This document shows positions 51,127-60,271 of a stretch of 64,000 nucleotides of DNA, in pieces. Origin of the DNA: Leptospira sanjuanensis (GTDB lineage Bacteria > Spirochaetota > Leptospiria > Leptospirales > Leptospiraceae). A program made the translations under genes and the position numbers. How positions within the stretch are numbered: the stretch's first letter is position 1; each line of letters opens with the position of its first letter. Location: NCBI RefSeq assembly GCF_022267375.1, contig NZ_JAIZBH010000001.1:1532001-1596000 (forward strand), read 5' to 3'. Under the pieces are notes generated by a model, which made no database searches, was not told the origin of the DNA, and saw only the letters and a program-made list of their open reading frames with translations.

Positions 51127-53160
51127 ATGTGCGGAATATTTGGTATAATTGGAAATCAGAAATCAAATCTAAGTTATAAGGATTTGCGTTCGATCGTTGA
51201 TCATCTATTTATTTTATCTGAAGCGAGAGGTAAGGAATCATCGGGGATTGCGATTCAGAACTGGAATACAAATCGGATCAGTGTATTTAAAAAATCTATT
51301 GCAGCTACGCAACTTATTAAATCCGGTACTTATCGAAAATTTTTTACAGAGTCGGTCGAAAGTTGTTTTTATGATGCTGATGGAAAAAAGGCGCAAACCT
51401 TAAACTCTCCTTTGGCAATGATCGCGCACGCACGTTTAGTTACTAACGGGACTCATGATGATAATGATAATAATCAGCCAGTGATAAAAAGCGGGGGGGT
51501 TATAGTCCATAATGGAATTATTGTCAATGTGGATGAATTGTGGAATCAAAACCCTCAGTATAAAAGGTCCTATGAGGTAGACACTGAGATCTTAGCGGAA
51601 ATGCTGATGTCGAATGTAGATAACGCGAATTCTACGGATTCTTTCATACAAGAAATTTTTAAAAAGATAGAGGGATCCGCTTCGTTTGCGCTCTTAGCCG
51701 ACAGTGCAAAAAAATTACTCATTGCTTCCAATACCGGTTCCCTTTATATTTTAACGAACGAGAAAAAGCATTTTTTTATGTTCGCATCTGAGAGGTATAT
51801 CTTAGAGACCTTAGTAAAAAAAATGGATTTAGAAGTTCATTTCGGATCGTGTCGAATTCAATGGATAGAACCGAATGCGGGAAAAATAATCGATATTGAA
51901 TCCTTAAATGTATTGGATATTAGTCCTAATAAAACGAATGGATTTAAAACGGATTTTTTCGAAAAGAAGGCAATTTATAAAATCCAAAACGCTTCAGAAT
52001 CGATGCCCACGAAACCTACTCTTGGTTCCTTCAAAAATGGGAGGTTTGAAAGATTATTAGAATATAATATCGAGTCAGTAAAAAAGTTGAAAAGATGCAA
52101 TAGATGTCTTTTACCAGAAACTTTTCCTTTTTTGTTATTCGATTCATCCGGAGTCTGTAGTTATTGTAATAGCTACGTTAAACAAAAATATTTAGGTATG
52201 GTGCCACTACGGGAAGAAGCCGATAAGATACGAGATATTTCTGGTAGGCCGGATTGTTTGGTAATGTTTAGCGGAGGAAGGGATTCCAGTTACGGTCTTC
52301 ATTTCATTAAAGAAGAATTAAAATTAAATCCTATCGCATATACATATGATTGGGGAATGGTAACTGACTTAGCTCGGCGCAATCAAGCGAGGATTTGCGG
52401 TAAATTAGGGGTCGAACATATCCTCGTCTCCGCTGATATCAATTATAAGCGGAAAAATATTCAGAAAAATGTAGCCGCTTGGTTGAAGAAACCGAGTTTA
52501 GGAACGATTCCTTTGTTTATGGCGGGTGATAAACAGTTTTTTTATTACGCAAATTACCTAAGTAAAATCAATAATTTAAAAATCATTCTTCTCTGCGAAA
52601 ACATGCTTGAAACAACGAGTTTTAAAAGCGGTTTTGCTGGAATTCGACCGAATTTCGGTAAGGACCATAATTATTATATTAGTTTTCCTCAAAAAATGAA
52701 AATGTTATTCTATTATGCTAAGGAATTTGCCCTAAACCCAGCGTATATTAATTCCTCGTTGCGAGATTCAATCGGAGCATTTATTTCTTATTATTTTATA
52801 CCTCATAACTATTTTAATATTTATAATTATTTTCCTTGGAAGGAAGAAGAGGTCGAATCTATATTATTAAATCATTATAATTGGGAAACTTCTGCGGATA
52901 CAGTTAGTACTTGGCGCATTGGGGATGGTACTGCTGCGTTTTATAATTATATTTATTTCACCGTGGCTGGGTTTTCTGAATTCGATACTTTTCGGAGTAA
53001 TCAGATTCGGGAAGGATTAATCTCAAGAGAAGAAGCGCTCAAAAAAATATACGAAGAGAATAAACCTAGATATGAGTCTTTGCAATGGTATTTGAATACG
53101 ATCGACGTGGATTTTGGATCGGCGATTCGGAAAATTAACTTGATTCCAAAATTGTATTGA
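51127..53160 (+). CDS. Class II glutaminase fused to WbpG-like PP-loop amidotransferase
   Basis: 677 residues. Domain 1 (~1-270) is a class II glutamine amidotransferase: Cys2 of MCGIFGIIG as N-terminal nucleophile after Met removal, Arg103 in HARLVTNGTH, Asn129-Gly130 in VIVHNG, Asp152 in VDTEILAEM, matching the GlmS/AsnB set. Domain 2 (~315-660) starts with a zinc finger (Cys324, 327, 344, 347: CNRCLLP and GVCSYC) and a PP-loop FSGGRDSS (382-388), the plan of N-acetyl sugar amidotransferases (WbpG/PseA). So one polypeptide holds both the ammonia-generating and the ATP-dependent transfer activities, work otherwise split between HisH and WbpG. It is close to AsnB in logic but the second domain is WbpG-like. 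Confidence 0.85.
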   Translation: MCGIFGIIGNQKSNLSYKDLRSIVDHLFILSEARGKESSGIAIQNWNTNRISVFKKSIAATQLIKSGTYRKFFTESVESCFYDADGKKAQTLNSPLAMIAHARLVTNGTHDDNDNNQPVIKSGGVIVHNGIIVNVDELWNQNPQYKRSYEVDTEILAEMLMSNVDNANSTDSFIQEIFKKIEGSASFALLADSAKKLLIASNTGSLYILTNEKKHFFMFASERYILETLVKKMDLEVHFGSCRIQWIEPNAGKIIDIESLNVLDISPNKTNGFKTDFFEKKAIYKIQNASESMPTKPTLGSFKNGRFERLLEYNIESVKKLKRCNRCLLPETFPFLLFDSSGVCSYCNSYVKQKYLGMVPLREEADKIRDISGRPDCLVMFSGGRDSSYGLHFIKEELKLNPIAYTYDWGMVTDLARRNQARICGKLGVEHILVSADINYKRKNIQKNVAAWLKKPSLGTIPLFMAGDKQFFYYANYLSKINNLKIILLCENMLETTSFKSGFAGIRPNFGKDHNYYISFPQKMKMLFYYAKEFALNPAYINSSLRDSIGAFISYYFIPHNYFNIYNYFPWKEEEVESILLNHYNWETSADTVSTWRIGDGTAAFYNYIYFTVAGFSEFDTFRSNQIREGLISREEALKKIYEENKPRYESLQWYLNTIDVDFGSAIRKINLIPKLY

Positions 53161-54671
53161 TGCAACCCAAGGATTATATGAAATTTATTGTTTTATTGGA
53201 GAAAAAATTTCCGGTAGAACAATGGGAAATGAGCGGTTTTTATATTTGGCCAGTAATCCGCTTAGGCTTCTTGACGTATCTTGATGATATTTCGAAAGCT
53301 TATCATAATACTAATTTGTTAAGAAATCTTCTTTGGGTAATGAAGGATTTTTTTCTATATTTCTTTTCCGTTTTAATGGATATGCGAAAAAATTCTTCAA
53401 TTAAAGAAAGAACGGATATTGTTTTTCTAACAAGTTCCACGACTCGTATTAAAACGCCTGACGGTCATTTTTATGATCGATTGATGGATCCTTATTTGGA
53501 GACTTTGACAAGAAAAAATTTGCCTATTCATACTTTTGAAATTGGTTATCGCGGTGACTATAGAATTCCGCGTAAGTACTCTTCTGAATTCCTAAGTCCG
53601 TTCTTTAATATATTAGCATTTGCTTCTATGTTTTTCGGAAGGAAAAAAATAGAAGATAAAATTAAAACATTTCCTAAGTTTGAAGAATTTGTTCGATTTA
53701 TCGAAGAGCAAAATTTGGATATAAATAGAGATTCAATTTTGCAATTAATGAAAAGGGTAAATCTTATAAGAAGTTGGGCGACTCATTTCAAAAAAAAGCT
53801 CGTTAAGATTCAACCTAAACTTGGATTTTTAATGGCGTGTTACGGACCGATGGGAATGGCTTATATTCTTGCCTGCCATGAATGTAACGTCTTGACGGTT
53901 GATATTCAGCATGGGGTTGCAGGGGATTTTCATCCAGGTTATGGCCGGTGGACGAAATTTCCAAAATCGCAAAAATATGAATTGTTGCCCGATTATTTTT
54001 GGAGTTGGGATCAGGAAGATGCAGATTCCATTAAAAAATGGAATAAATTCACCGAACATAAGTCTATTCTTGGGGGAAATTTTTTCCTTGAGATTTTTAA
54101 AGCGAATTCAAGCGATATTGTTTATCAATATGAAAAGTTATTTTTGAAAATTGTCTCGGCTCAGAAAAAGAATATTTTAGTCACTTTACAACCTCATTCC
54201 GGTTTAACGCCTGTAACACGTGCTTTAATGAAAGAATCCGCAGAAGATTGGTTTTGGTGGATTCGCTTGCATCCTGATATGAAAAATTTACATGCAGAAA
54301 TATCGAAGGACGTGAGTAGTATTATAAAAAATGGAAATTGGGATGTGGAGAACGCTTCAACGTTGCCGTTATATACAATTTTGCGTTTTGCGGATATACA
54401 TATTACCGATTCTTCGGCCGTCGTAAAGGAGGCCGCCAAATTCGATGTTCCTTCAATCATCGAGAACAAATGGGGAAAGGATCATTTTAGAACAGAAATT
54501 AAATTAGGAATTGCAAAACAATTATCTGATATAAGTAAGATACAAAGTATTTTCAATAATACTTTGTATAAGGGCAAAAGACTGAAGATAGATAAAAACA
54601 AATTTCTATCAAGAGCAGAAAAGGCTCTGGATAAGCTTTTACAAAAGGCTAATCTTTCTTTACTAATTTAA
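53160..54671 (+). CDS. Putative GT-B-like glycan biosynthesis protein
   Basis: 503 residues from ATG 53160, overlapping the preceding stop (TGATG). The C-terminal half carries motifs of capsule/teichoic-type GT-B transferases: VDIQHGVAGDFHPGYGRW, RLHPDMKNLHAE, and DIHITDSSAVVKEAAKFDVPSIIEN, the last resembling the nucleotide-binding end of CDP-glycerol/Kdo transferases. The N-terminal ~230 residues are helical with hydrophobic patches and not recognised. Could be a transferase using a CMP-sugar. Coupled to the fusion amidotransferase gene. Confidence 0.6.
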   Translation: MQPKDYMKFIVLLEKKFPVEQWEMSGFYIWPVIRLGFLTYLDDISKAYHNTNLLRNLLWVMKDFFLYFFSVLMDMRKNSSIKERTDIVFLTSSTTRIKTPDGHFYDRLMDPYLETLTRKNLPIHTFEIGYRGDYRIPRKYSSEFLSPFFNILAFASMFFGRKKIEDKIKTFPKFEEFVRFIEEQNLDINRDSILQLMKRVNLIRSWATHFKKKLVKIQPKLGFLMACYGPMGMAYILACHECNVLTVDIQHGVAGDFHPGYGRWTKFPKSQKYELLPDYFWSWDQEDADSIKKWNKFTEHKSILGGNFFLEIFKANSSDIVYQYEKLFLKIVSAQKKNILVTLQPHSGLTPVTRALMKESAEDWFWWIRLHPDMKNLHAEISKDVSSIIKNGNWDVENASTLPLYTILRFADIHITDSSAVVKEAAKFDVPSIIENKWGKDHFRTEIKLGIAKQLSDISKIQSIFNNTLYKGKRLKIDKNKFLSRAEKALDKLLQKANLSLLI

Positions 54672-54695
54672 AATTTTAAAGATATAAAAGAATTT

Positions 54696-55760
54696 ATGAA
54701 TATTGACTATTTAGATTTAACAAGATACAATTCCTTGTCGAGACAAAGAAGCTATATTATTGCTGAAATCGGAGTCAATCATAACGGCGATTTAAAACTT
54801 GCCAAGGATTTAATATTAAAAGCTAAAGAGGGTGGTGCGGATGCCGTAAAATTTCAAACTTTTGTAGCAGAAAATCTCGCATCCCATGGAACACCTAAGG
54901 TAGCTTATCAAAAACGTCTAACCGAAGAACGTGAATCTCATATTGAGATGCTAAAGAAGTTAGAATTGAAGAAAGAATATTATCCCGAATTAATGTCTCT
55001 TTGTGATCAATTTGGGATCGATTTTCTTTCTACTCCGTACGATGTAGAGAGTGCTGTTTTTCTAAAGTCATTGGGTATTCGAGTGTTTAAGACAGCTTCA
55101 GCAGACATTGTCGATATGAATCTTCACAAATATTTAGCGTCAACGAGAGATATTGTTATTATTTCGACAGGAATGGCCTCACTTGGAGAGATTGAAGAGG
55201 TGTTGGATATTTATCGAAAAGCGGGCAATGAAAGATTGATTTTATTGCATTGTGTTGCTAATTATCCGTGTTCGGATTCAAGTTTGAATCTGAGAGTATT
55301 AGATACTTTAAAGACAGCATTTGGCTACATAGTTGGATTCTCCGATCACAGTGAGGGAATTGTTGCGTCTATTCTTTCCCTTGGATTTGGCGCACGGGTT
55401 TTTGAAAAACATTTTACAATAGATAAAAATTTGCCTGGTCCGGATCATAAAGCATCGATGGATCCTGGCGAATTAAAAGAATATGTTAATTCGATTCGAA
55501 GAGCGGAAAGAATGCTGGGAAGTTTTGAAAAGATATGCCAGGAAGAAGAAAGGGAAATGGCTTCGGTTTCTAGAAAAAGTATAGTAGTGAATCATAATAT
55601 TGCCAAAGGAGATATTTTTGCCGAAGAGAATCTTACCTTGAAAAGACCTGGTTCTGGAATAAAGCCGAATCAGATTTTTAACATTTTGGGTAAAAAGGCT
55701 TCTCGAGATCTCGAGAGAGATCATATCTTGCGCCTGGCGGATATTGAATTTGATGTCTAA
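54696..55760 (+). CDS. neuB: NeuB-like nonulosonic acid synthase (copy 2)
   Basis: 354 residues. SYIIAEIGVNHNGDLKLAKDLILKAKEGGADAVKFQTF, DFLSTPYDVESAVFLKSLG, FKTASADIVDMNLHKYLA, ISTGMASLGEIEEVLD, GFSDHSEGIVASILSLGFGARVFEKHFTIDKNLPGPDHKASM, then a SAF domain (KSIVVNHNIAKGDIFAEENLTLKRPG). Closer to canonical NeuB/LegI than copy 1. The genes downstream (neuD-like, aminotransferase, neuA) are the usual companions. Confidence 0.93.
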   Translation: MNIDYLDLTRYNSLSRQRSYIIAEIGVNHNGDLKLAKDLILKAKEGGADAVKFQTFVAENLASHGTPKVAYQKRLTEERESHIEMLKKLELKKEYYPELMSLCDQFGIDFLSTPYDVESAVFLKSLGIRVFKTASADIVDMNLHKYLASTRDIVIISTGMASLGEIEEVLDIYRKAGNERLILLHCVANYPCSDSSLNLRVLDTLKTAFGYIVGFSDHSEGIVASILSLGFGARVFEKHFTIDKNLPGPDHKASMDPGELKEYVNSIRRAERMLGSFEKICQEEEREMASVSRKSIVVNHNIAKGDIFAEENLTLKRPGSGIKPNQIFNILGKKASRDLERDHILRLADIEFDV

Positions 55761-56427
55761 GCCTTGTCTTGTAATCGGGGCCGGCGGACATTCCCGAGTA
55801 GTCATTGAAATCTTAAGAGAAGAGCAAAATAAACTATATTCGATTGAAGGAATTCTCGACCCTTCATTTAATTTATTAGTATCTGAAAAAATTTTGGATA
55901 TCCCGGTTATCGGCTCTGATTCTCAAATGCGTGAATTTTTTGACAAGGGGATAGAGACAGCTTTTATTGCGATTGGAAATAACCTTAAAAGAAAAGAACT
56001 TTATATTGCGCTAAAAACAATCGGATTTCAGATGCCTAATCTATATTCGTCATTTGGCGTTATAATAAATAAAACCTCAAAAATTGGTGAAGCTAATCTA
56101 TTTTGTCCGCAATCTTTTATCGGGCCCTTAGTTTCAATCGGGAATAATAATATTTTTAATACTAAATCGACTGTCGAACACGAAACTATAATAGGAAGTC
56201 ATAATCATTTTGCTCCTGGTTCGATTCTTTGCGGTCGTTCGAAAATTGGTTCGAACACATTTTTAGGTGCTGGATCCATCACGATTGATTCCATTTCTAT
56301 AGGGGATAATATCGTAATCGGTGCTGGAGGGGTAGTGGTCGCTGATTTAACTGGACCAATCGGTGGAGATACTCAGATTCAGCAGGATGTTTTCGTCGGA
56401 GTTCCGGTTAAAAAAGTTCGAAGATGA
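55753..56427 (+). CDS. NeuD/PglD-like sugar acetyltransferase
   Basis: 224 residues from ATG 55753 (overlap of 8 bases with neuB; a TTG at 55744 is possible). N-terminal Rossmann-like domain (CLVIGAGGHSRVVIEILREE) binds the nucleotide-sugar; the C-terminal hexapeptide beta-helix (KIGEANLFCPQSFIGPLVSIG, HNHFAPGSILCGRSKIGSNTFLGAGS) binds acetyl-CoA. This is the NeuD/PglD/LegH plan for N- or O-acetylation in nonulosonate or bacillosamine synthesis. The conserved His of the catalytic site (VEHETIIGSHNHFAPG) is present. Confidence 0.9.
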   Translation: MSKPCLVIGAGGHSRVVIEILREEQNKLYSIEGILDPSFNLLVSEKILDIPVIGSDSQMREFFDKGIETAFIAIGNNLKRKELYIALKTIGFQMPNLYSSFGVIINKTSKIGEANLFCPQSFIGPLVSIGNNNIFNTKSTVEHETIIGSHNHFAPGSILCGRSKIGSNTFLGAGSITIDSISIGDNIVIGAGGVVVADLTGPIGGDTQIQQDVFVGVPVKKVRR

Positions 56428-57272
56428 TTTACATATCGACAGGTGGGTTTTATCATCAAAATGCTTTCGAAATCTCGAAGTTACTGATTGAAAACGGTTT
56501 CTTGAATATCGAATTATCGGGCGGACAATTCGATACAGATTTAATTCCAAATCTTCTTTCTTTAAAAGAACAAGCTAACTTTCAGGTCCATAATTATTTT
56601 CCGCCTTATAAGATTCCTTTTGTATTTAATTTGGCAAGTCTGGATCCAGACATTTCTGCAAAAAGCTTTCAACACGTAAAAGAGTGTATAACTCTTTCAA
56701 GAGATTTTAATAGGAAGGTTTATAGTTTTCATGCGGGTTATCTTCTTGATCCCGATCCAAGGGAGCTAGGGAAAAGAATAAAAGCGCGTAAAGTAAATAG
56801 CCGTGCGGATGCGACGGATGTTTTTTTGAGCAAAATTCATGAACTTTCTAAATTTGCCAGCGATATGGGTATTCGACTATTGATAGAAAATAACGTTCTT
56901 TCAAAAAATAACTTCGAGGAATTCAAGTTGAATCCGTTGCTAATGGTGGATCCTAATGAAACCAAAAAAATATTAGACTCTTGTCCTAAAAATGTAGGTT
57001 TGTTGGTGGATGTTGCTCATTTGAAGGTTTCTGCTGAAAGTCTTTCCTTCGATCCGGAAGATATGTTTCGAGAATGCGATCGTTATATTGAAGCATATCA
57101 TTTGAGTGATAATGATGGAAAGTCAGATTCGAACGATTTGATTCACGAAGATTCTTGGTTTTGGCCTTTTCTGAAAAAGAATTTAAACTATTATTCGTTA
57201 GAAATTTATAATAAACCTTTGAAAAAGCTTAGAGAATGCGAAGCGTTAACCCTACGGAAGTTAAAGTATTAA
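56424..57272 (+). CDS. Sugar phosphate isomerase/epimerase-like TIM barrel
   Basis: 282 residues, AP endonuclease 2/xylose isomerase-like barrel. Metal-site candidates: NIELSGG, VHNYFPP, FHAGYLLD, LLIENN, LLVDVAHLK, AYHLSDND, LEIYN (His/Glu/Asp at barrel ends). Family members isomerise or epimerise keto-sugars; PtmF-type proteins of unknown role occur in legionaminic clusters. Starts 4 bases inside the previous gene. The CBS-aminotransferase start follows its stop directly. Confidence 0.8.
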   Translation: MIYISTGGFYHQNAFEISKLLIENGFLNIELSGGQFDTDLIPNLLSLKEQANFQVHNYFPPYKIPFVFNLASLDPDISAKSFQHVKECITLSRDFNRKVYSFHAGYLLDPDPRELGKRIKARKVNSRADATDVFLSKIHELSKFASDMGIRLLIENNVLSKNNFEEFKLNPLLMVDPNETKKILDSCPKNVGLLVDVAHLKVSAESLSFDPEDMFRECDRYIEAYHLSDNDGKSDSNDLIHEDSWFWPFLKKNLNYYSLEIYNKPLKKLRECEALTLRKLKY

Positions 57273-58718
57273 ATGGATGATTTAATTTGTAATAACACAG
57301 ACTCGATTTATCACGTTTTTAGACAAATTGATAAGAACGGAAAAGGATTTGCCTTTATTATCGATTCGATCAATCGGAAATATAAAGGCATCGTTACTGA
57401 CGGTGACTTGCGCAGATCGATTTTAGATAAATTGCCCATCGAATTGTCTGTTGAAGAAATTATAAAAAATAAAAATAAATCCGTCGTTGCCCGAATTGGT
57501 GATTCTACGGAAAAACTTTTGTCATATATCTCTGAAAATATAAAATACGTTCCGATACTCGATGATAAAGATTTTCTCGTTGATTACTTTGAATATAAAG
57601 CTGAGTTTCATATTCCAATTGCTTCTACCGAATTAACTGGGAAGGAGTTATCCTATGTAAACGATTGTATTTTGAGTAACTGGATTTCGTCGCAAGGGAA
57701 ATATGTGCAGAATTTCGAGTCGGCTTTTGCAGGATATATCGGCTCTAAATACGGTGTGTCAGTAATGAACGGAACTGCGGCTCTTCACTTAGCGTTACTT
57801 GCGTTGGGAGTCGGCGAAGGGGATGAAGTACTTGTTCCGGATTTGACTTTCGCGGCGACTATAAATTCGGTTCTATACACCGGTGCAACTCCGGTCATCG
57901 TGGATATAAATAAACATTCATGGTGCATAGACGTAGATGAAGTTCTCGAATCAATTACCGAAAAAACTAAGGCAATTTTACTTGTTCACATTTATGGACA
58001 ACCCTGCGATATGTCGGCATTCTTAGAAATTGCAAAGAAAAAAAAAATATATATTATAGAAGATTGTGCGGAAGCACACGGCGCGACTTATGAAGGGCGT
58101 AAGATCGGCTCTTTCGGTGAGATTAGTTGCTTCTCTTTTTACGGTAATAAAATTGTTTCAACAGGCGAGGGCGGGATGTGTCTTACTGATAACGAAGAGC
58201 TATTCAATAAGATGCGGGTTATTCGTGATCATGGAATGGATCCTAAAAAGAAATACTGGCATTCCGTAATAGGTTATAATTATAGAATGACGAATATTCA
58301 GGCAGCAATTGGCTTAGCTCAATTGGAGCGGATCGAGGAATTGCAGGAGAAAAGGCATCAGATCAATCAGTGGTATGCTCAAAATCTTGAAAATGTAAAA
58401 GCATTTCAAAGACAAGAAGATTTAAATGATCGAAAAAAAGTAGTGTGGCTTGTAAGTTATCTTGTTTCTGATCCTAAAATTTCCAGAGATTTGGTGATCA
58501 CAAAAGCTAAAGAATACAACATTGATTTACGGCCATTCTTTTACCCTCTGAGTCAAATGCCTATTTATTCTCGATTCGCTAGAAAAAGAAACGAAGTTTC
58601 TGAAAGAATATCCGCTATCGGGCTAAATCTACCTACAATCTTAAGTTTGAATTATGAGGAATATAAAAGAATTGGTGAGATACTTACCAACATTATCGAA
58701 GAATTAGGAAAGATTTAA
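57273..58718 (+). CDS. CBS-domain fused DegT/DnrJ-type aminotransferase
   Basis: 481 residues. N-terminal CBS pair (~1-110; KGIVTDGDLRRSILDKL), then a PLP aminotransferase (~115-481): ELSYVNDCILSNWISSQGKYV, GVSVMNGTAALHLALLALGVGEGDEV, IIEDCAEAHGATYEGRKIGSFG, FSFYGNKIVSTGEGGM with the PLP Lys, RMTNIQAAIGLAQLE. It is of the sugar-4-aminotransferase group (LegC/PseC/PerA) used to install the amino group on a 4-keto sugar. The extra CBS module, which resembles that of the PtmE-like protein at 40.1 kb, is unusual for this family. Confidence 0.9.
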   Translation: MDDLICNNTDSIYHVFRQIDKNGKGFAFIIDSINRKYKGIVTDGDLRRSILDKLPIELSVEEIIKNKNKSVVARIGDSTEKLLSYISENIKYVPILDDKDFLVDYFEYKAEFHIPIASTELTGKELSYVNDCILSNWISSQGKYVQNFESAFAGYIGSKYGVSVMNGTAALHLALLALGVGEGDEVLVPDLTFAATINSVLYTGATPVIVDINKHSWCIDVDEVLESITEKTKAILLVHIYGQPCDMSAFLEIAKKKKIYIIEDCAEAHGATYEGRKIGSFGEISCFSFYGNKIVSTGEGGMCLTDNEELFNKMRVIRDHGMDPKKKYWHSVIGYNYRMTNIQAAIGLAQLERIEELQEKRHQINQWYAQNLENVKAFQRQEDLNDRKKVVWLVSYLVSDPKISRDLVITKAKEYNIDLRPFFYPLSQMPIYSRFARKRNEVSERISAIGLNLPTILSLNYEEYKRIGEILTNIIEELGKI

Positions 58719-58720
58719 GT

Positions 58721-59422
58721 TTGTTAGCGAATCAAAAAGTTTTGGCAATTGTACCGGCGCGGGCCGGAAGTAAACGTATTCCGAATAAGAATACTGTTGA
58801 AATTGAAAAAAAACCGTTGATTGTCTGGAGTTTGGAAGCTGCTAAGAAATCCCGATATATAGATAAAATTGTGATAAGTACAGACGATCCTAAAATCATT
58901 TCGATCGCAAAAGAGATCGGAATCGAGATACCTTTTATTCGACCTAAGGAATTATCGGAAGATTCGACGCCAACGATCGATGTATTAAAACATGTAATAC
59001 AATTTATGCGCGAGCGTGGTGAAGTTTTTGATCTAATCATATTGCTGCAACCTACTTCTCCACTAAGAACGCATGAAGATATTGATGCTGCCTTGGAAGA
59101 AATGTTATCAAAGAGCGCAAATTCGATCATTTCAGTAAACGAAATGGATCATCCCGTTGAGTGGATTAATACTCTTCCAAGCGATTTATCTATGGTTAAC
59201 TTTTTAAAAAATAAAGAAAAAAGAAGTCAGGAATATTTAAAACAATATAGATTAAATGGGGCAATTTATATCTCGAAGACATTGCCTCTATTAGAGCAAA
59301 ACACCTTTTTTCAAAGTGAAAAAACTTATGCATTCATAATGGAACCGGACAAATCGATCGACATTGACACTCCTTATGATTTGAAAATAGCATCCTTACT
59401 TTTGAAGGAACTTCATTCATGA
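58721..59422 (+). CDS. neuA: CMP-nonulosonate cytidylyltransferase
   Basis: 233 residues from TTG 58721 (AGGAAAG upstream). VLAIVPARAGSKRIPNKNTVEIEKKPLI, ISTDDPKIISIAKEIG, LLQPTSPLRTHEDIDAAL, YRLNGAIYISK, and the C-terminal DKSIDIDTPYDLKIA: the N-acylneuraminate (NeuA/LegF/PseF) pattern. It activates the free nonulosonate with CTP for transfer. Overlaps hisF-like gene by 4 bases. Confidence 0.93.
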   Translation: MLANQKVLAIVPARAGSKRIPNKNTVEIEKKPLIVWSLEAAKKSRYIDKIVISTDDPKIISIAKEIGIEIPFIRPKELSEDSTPTIDVLKHVIQFMRERGEVFDLIILLQPTSPLRTHEDIDAALEEMLSKSANSIISVNEMDHPVEWINTLPSDLSMVNFLKNKEKRSQEYLKQYRLNGAIYISKTLPLLEQNTFFQSEKTYAFIMEPDKSIDIDTPYDLKIASLLLKELHS

Positions 59423-60264
59423 CCGTTCGTATTATCCCTAGACTTGATATAAAAGGTAAAAATTTAGTTAAAGGAATTCATCTAGAAGGACTTCGAGTAT
59501 TGGGATCACCAGATGCGTTTGCTCGATATTATTATGAGTCGGGTGCCGATGAGCTTTTATATATGGATGTAGTAGCCAGTTTATATGGTACGAATAATCT
59601 ATCCGCTCTAATTGAACGGACAGCGAGGGAAATTTTTATACCTTTGACCGTAGGTGGTGGGCTGAGGAATGTGGAAGACGTAAATTCCGTACTCCGCGCT
59701 GGTGCGGATAAGGTGTGCCTAAATACTGCTGCAATTAAGAACCCTCAAATAATTCGAGATCTATCCGAAAAATTTGGTTCTTCCACCATCGTAATTGCAA
59801 TCGAAGCTATTCGACAACCGGATGGGCGTTATTTTGCTTTTATAGATAACGGAAGGGAATACACCGGTTTGGAAATTATAGAGTGGGCTACTCGGATTGA
59901 GGAATTAGGAGCGGGGGAAATTCTAATTACTTCAGTGGATATGGAAGGCACGGGTAAAGGTTTCAATATCGATTTGATATCTCAGGTCACGAATGCTGTT
60001 AATATTCCTGTGATTGCGCATGGTGGGTGTGGTCAAAAGTTACACGCAAAAGAAGTCTTTGATAAAACCGGAGCGGATGCTATAGCAGTAGCGTCTATGT
60101 TTCATTACGATAGTCTTGATAACCATCGACTTTTATTCGAACCTGAGCTTGAGGGAAACATCGATTTTTTGAAAAGCGGAAATTCTTTCAAATTGATTGA
60201 TGAAATCAATATCAGTGAGTTGAAGGATTATTTGGTTAGCCAAAAAGTGAATTGTCGAAATTGA
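59419..60264 (+). CDS. HisF-like cyclase subunit with D130-to-E change
   Basis: 281 residues, longer than HisF (~253) by a C-terminal extension. The barrel motifs are all there: IIPRLDIKGKNLVKG with Asp10, VGGGLRNVEDV, GADKVCLNTAAI, SVDMEGTGKGF, IPVIAHGGCG. The second catalytic acid of HisF (Asp130 in Thermotoga numbering, context AIDAKR) is replaced by Glu129 (AIEAIR), and CLD is RLD. Next to hisH- and wbpG-like genes, it is the HisF-type partner of sugar amidination (channelling ammonia to WbpG), not histidine biosynthesis. Confidence 0.88.
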   Translation: MTVRIIPRLDIKGKNLVKGIHLEGLRVLGSPDAFARYYYESGADELLYMDVVASLYGTNNLSALIERTAREIFIPLTVGGGLRNVEDVNSVLRAGADKVCLNTAAIKNPQIIRDLSEKFGSSTIVIAIEAIRQPDGRYFAFIDNGREYTGLEIIEWATRIEELGAGEILITSVDMEGTGKGFNIDLISQVTNAVNIPVIAHGGCGQKLHAKEVFDKTGADAIAVASMFHYDSLDNHRLLFEPELEGNIDFLKSGNSFKLIDEINISELKDYLVSQKVNCRN

Positions 60265-60271
60265 ATTTATT

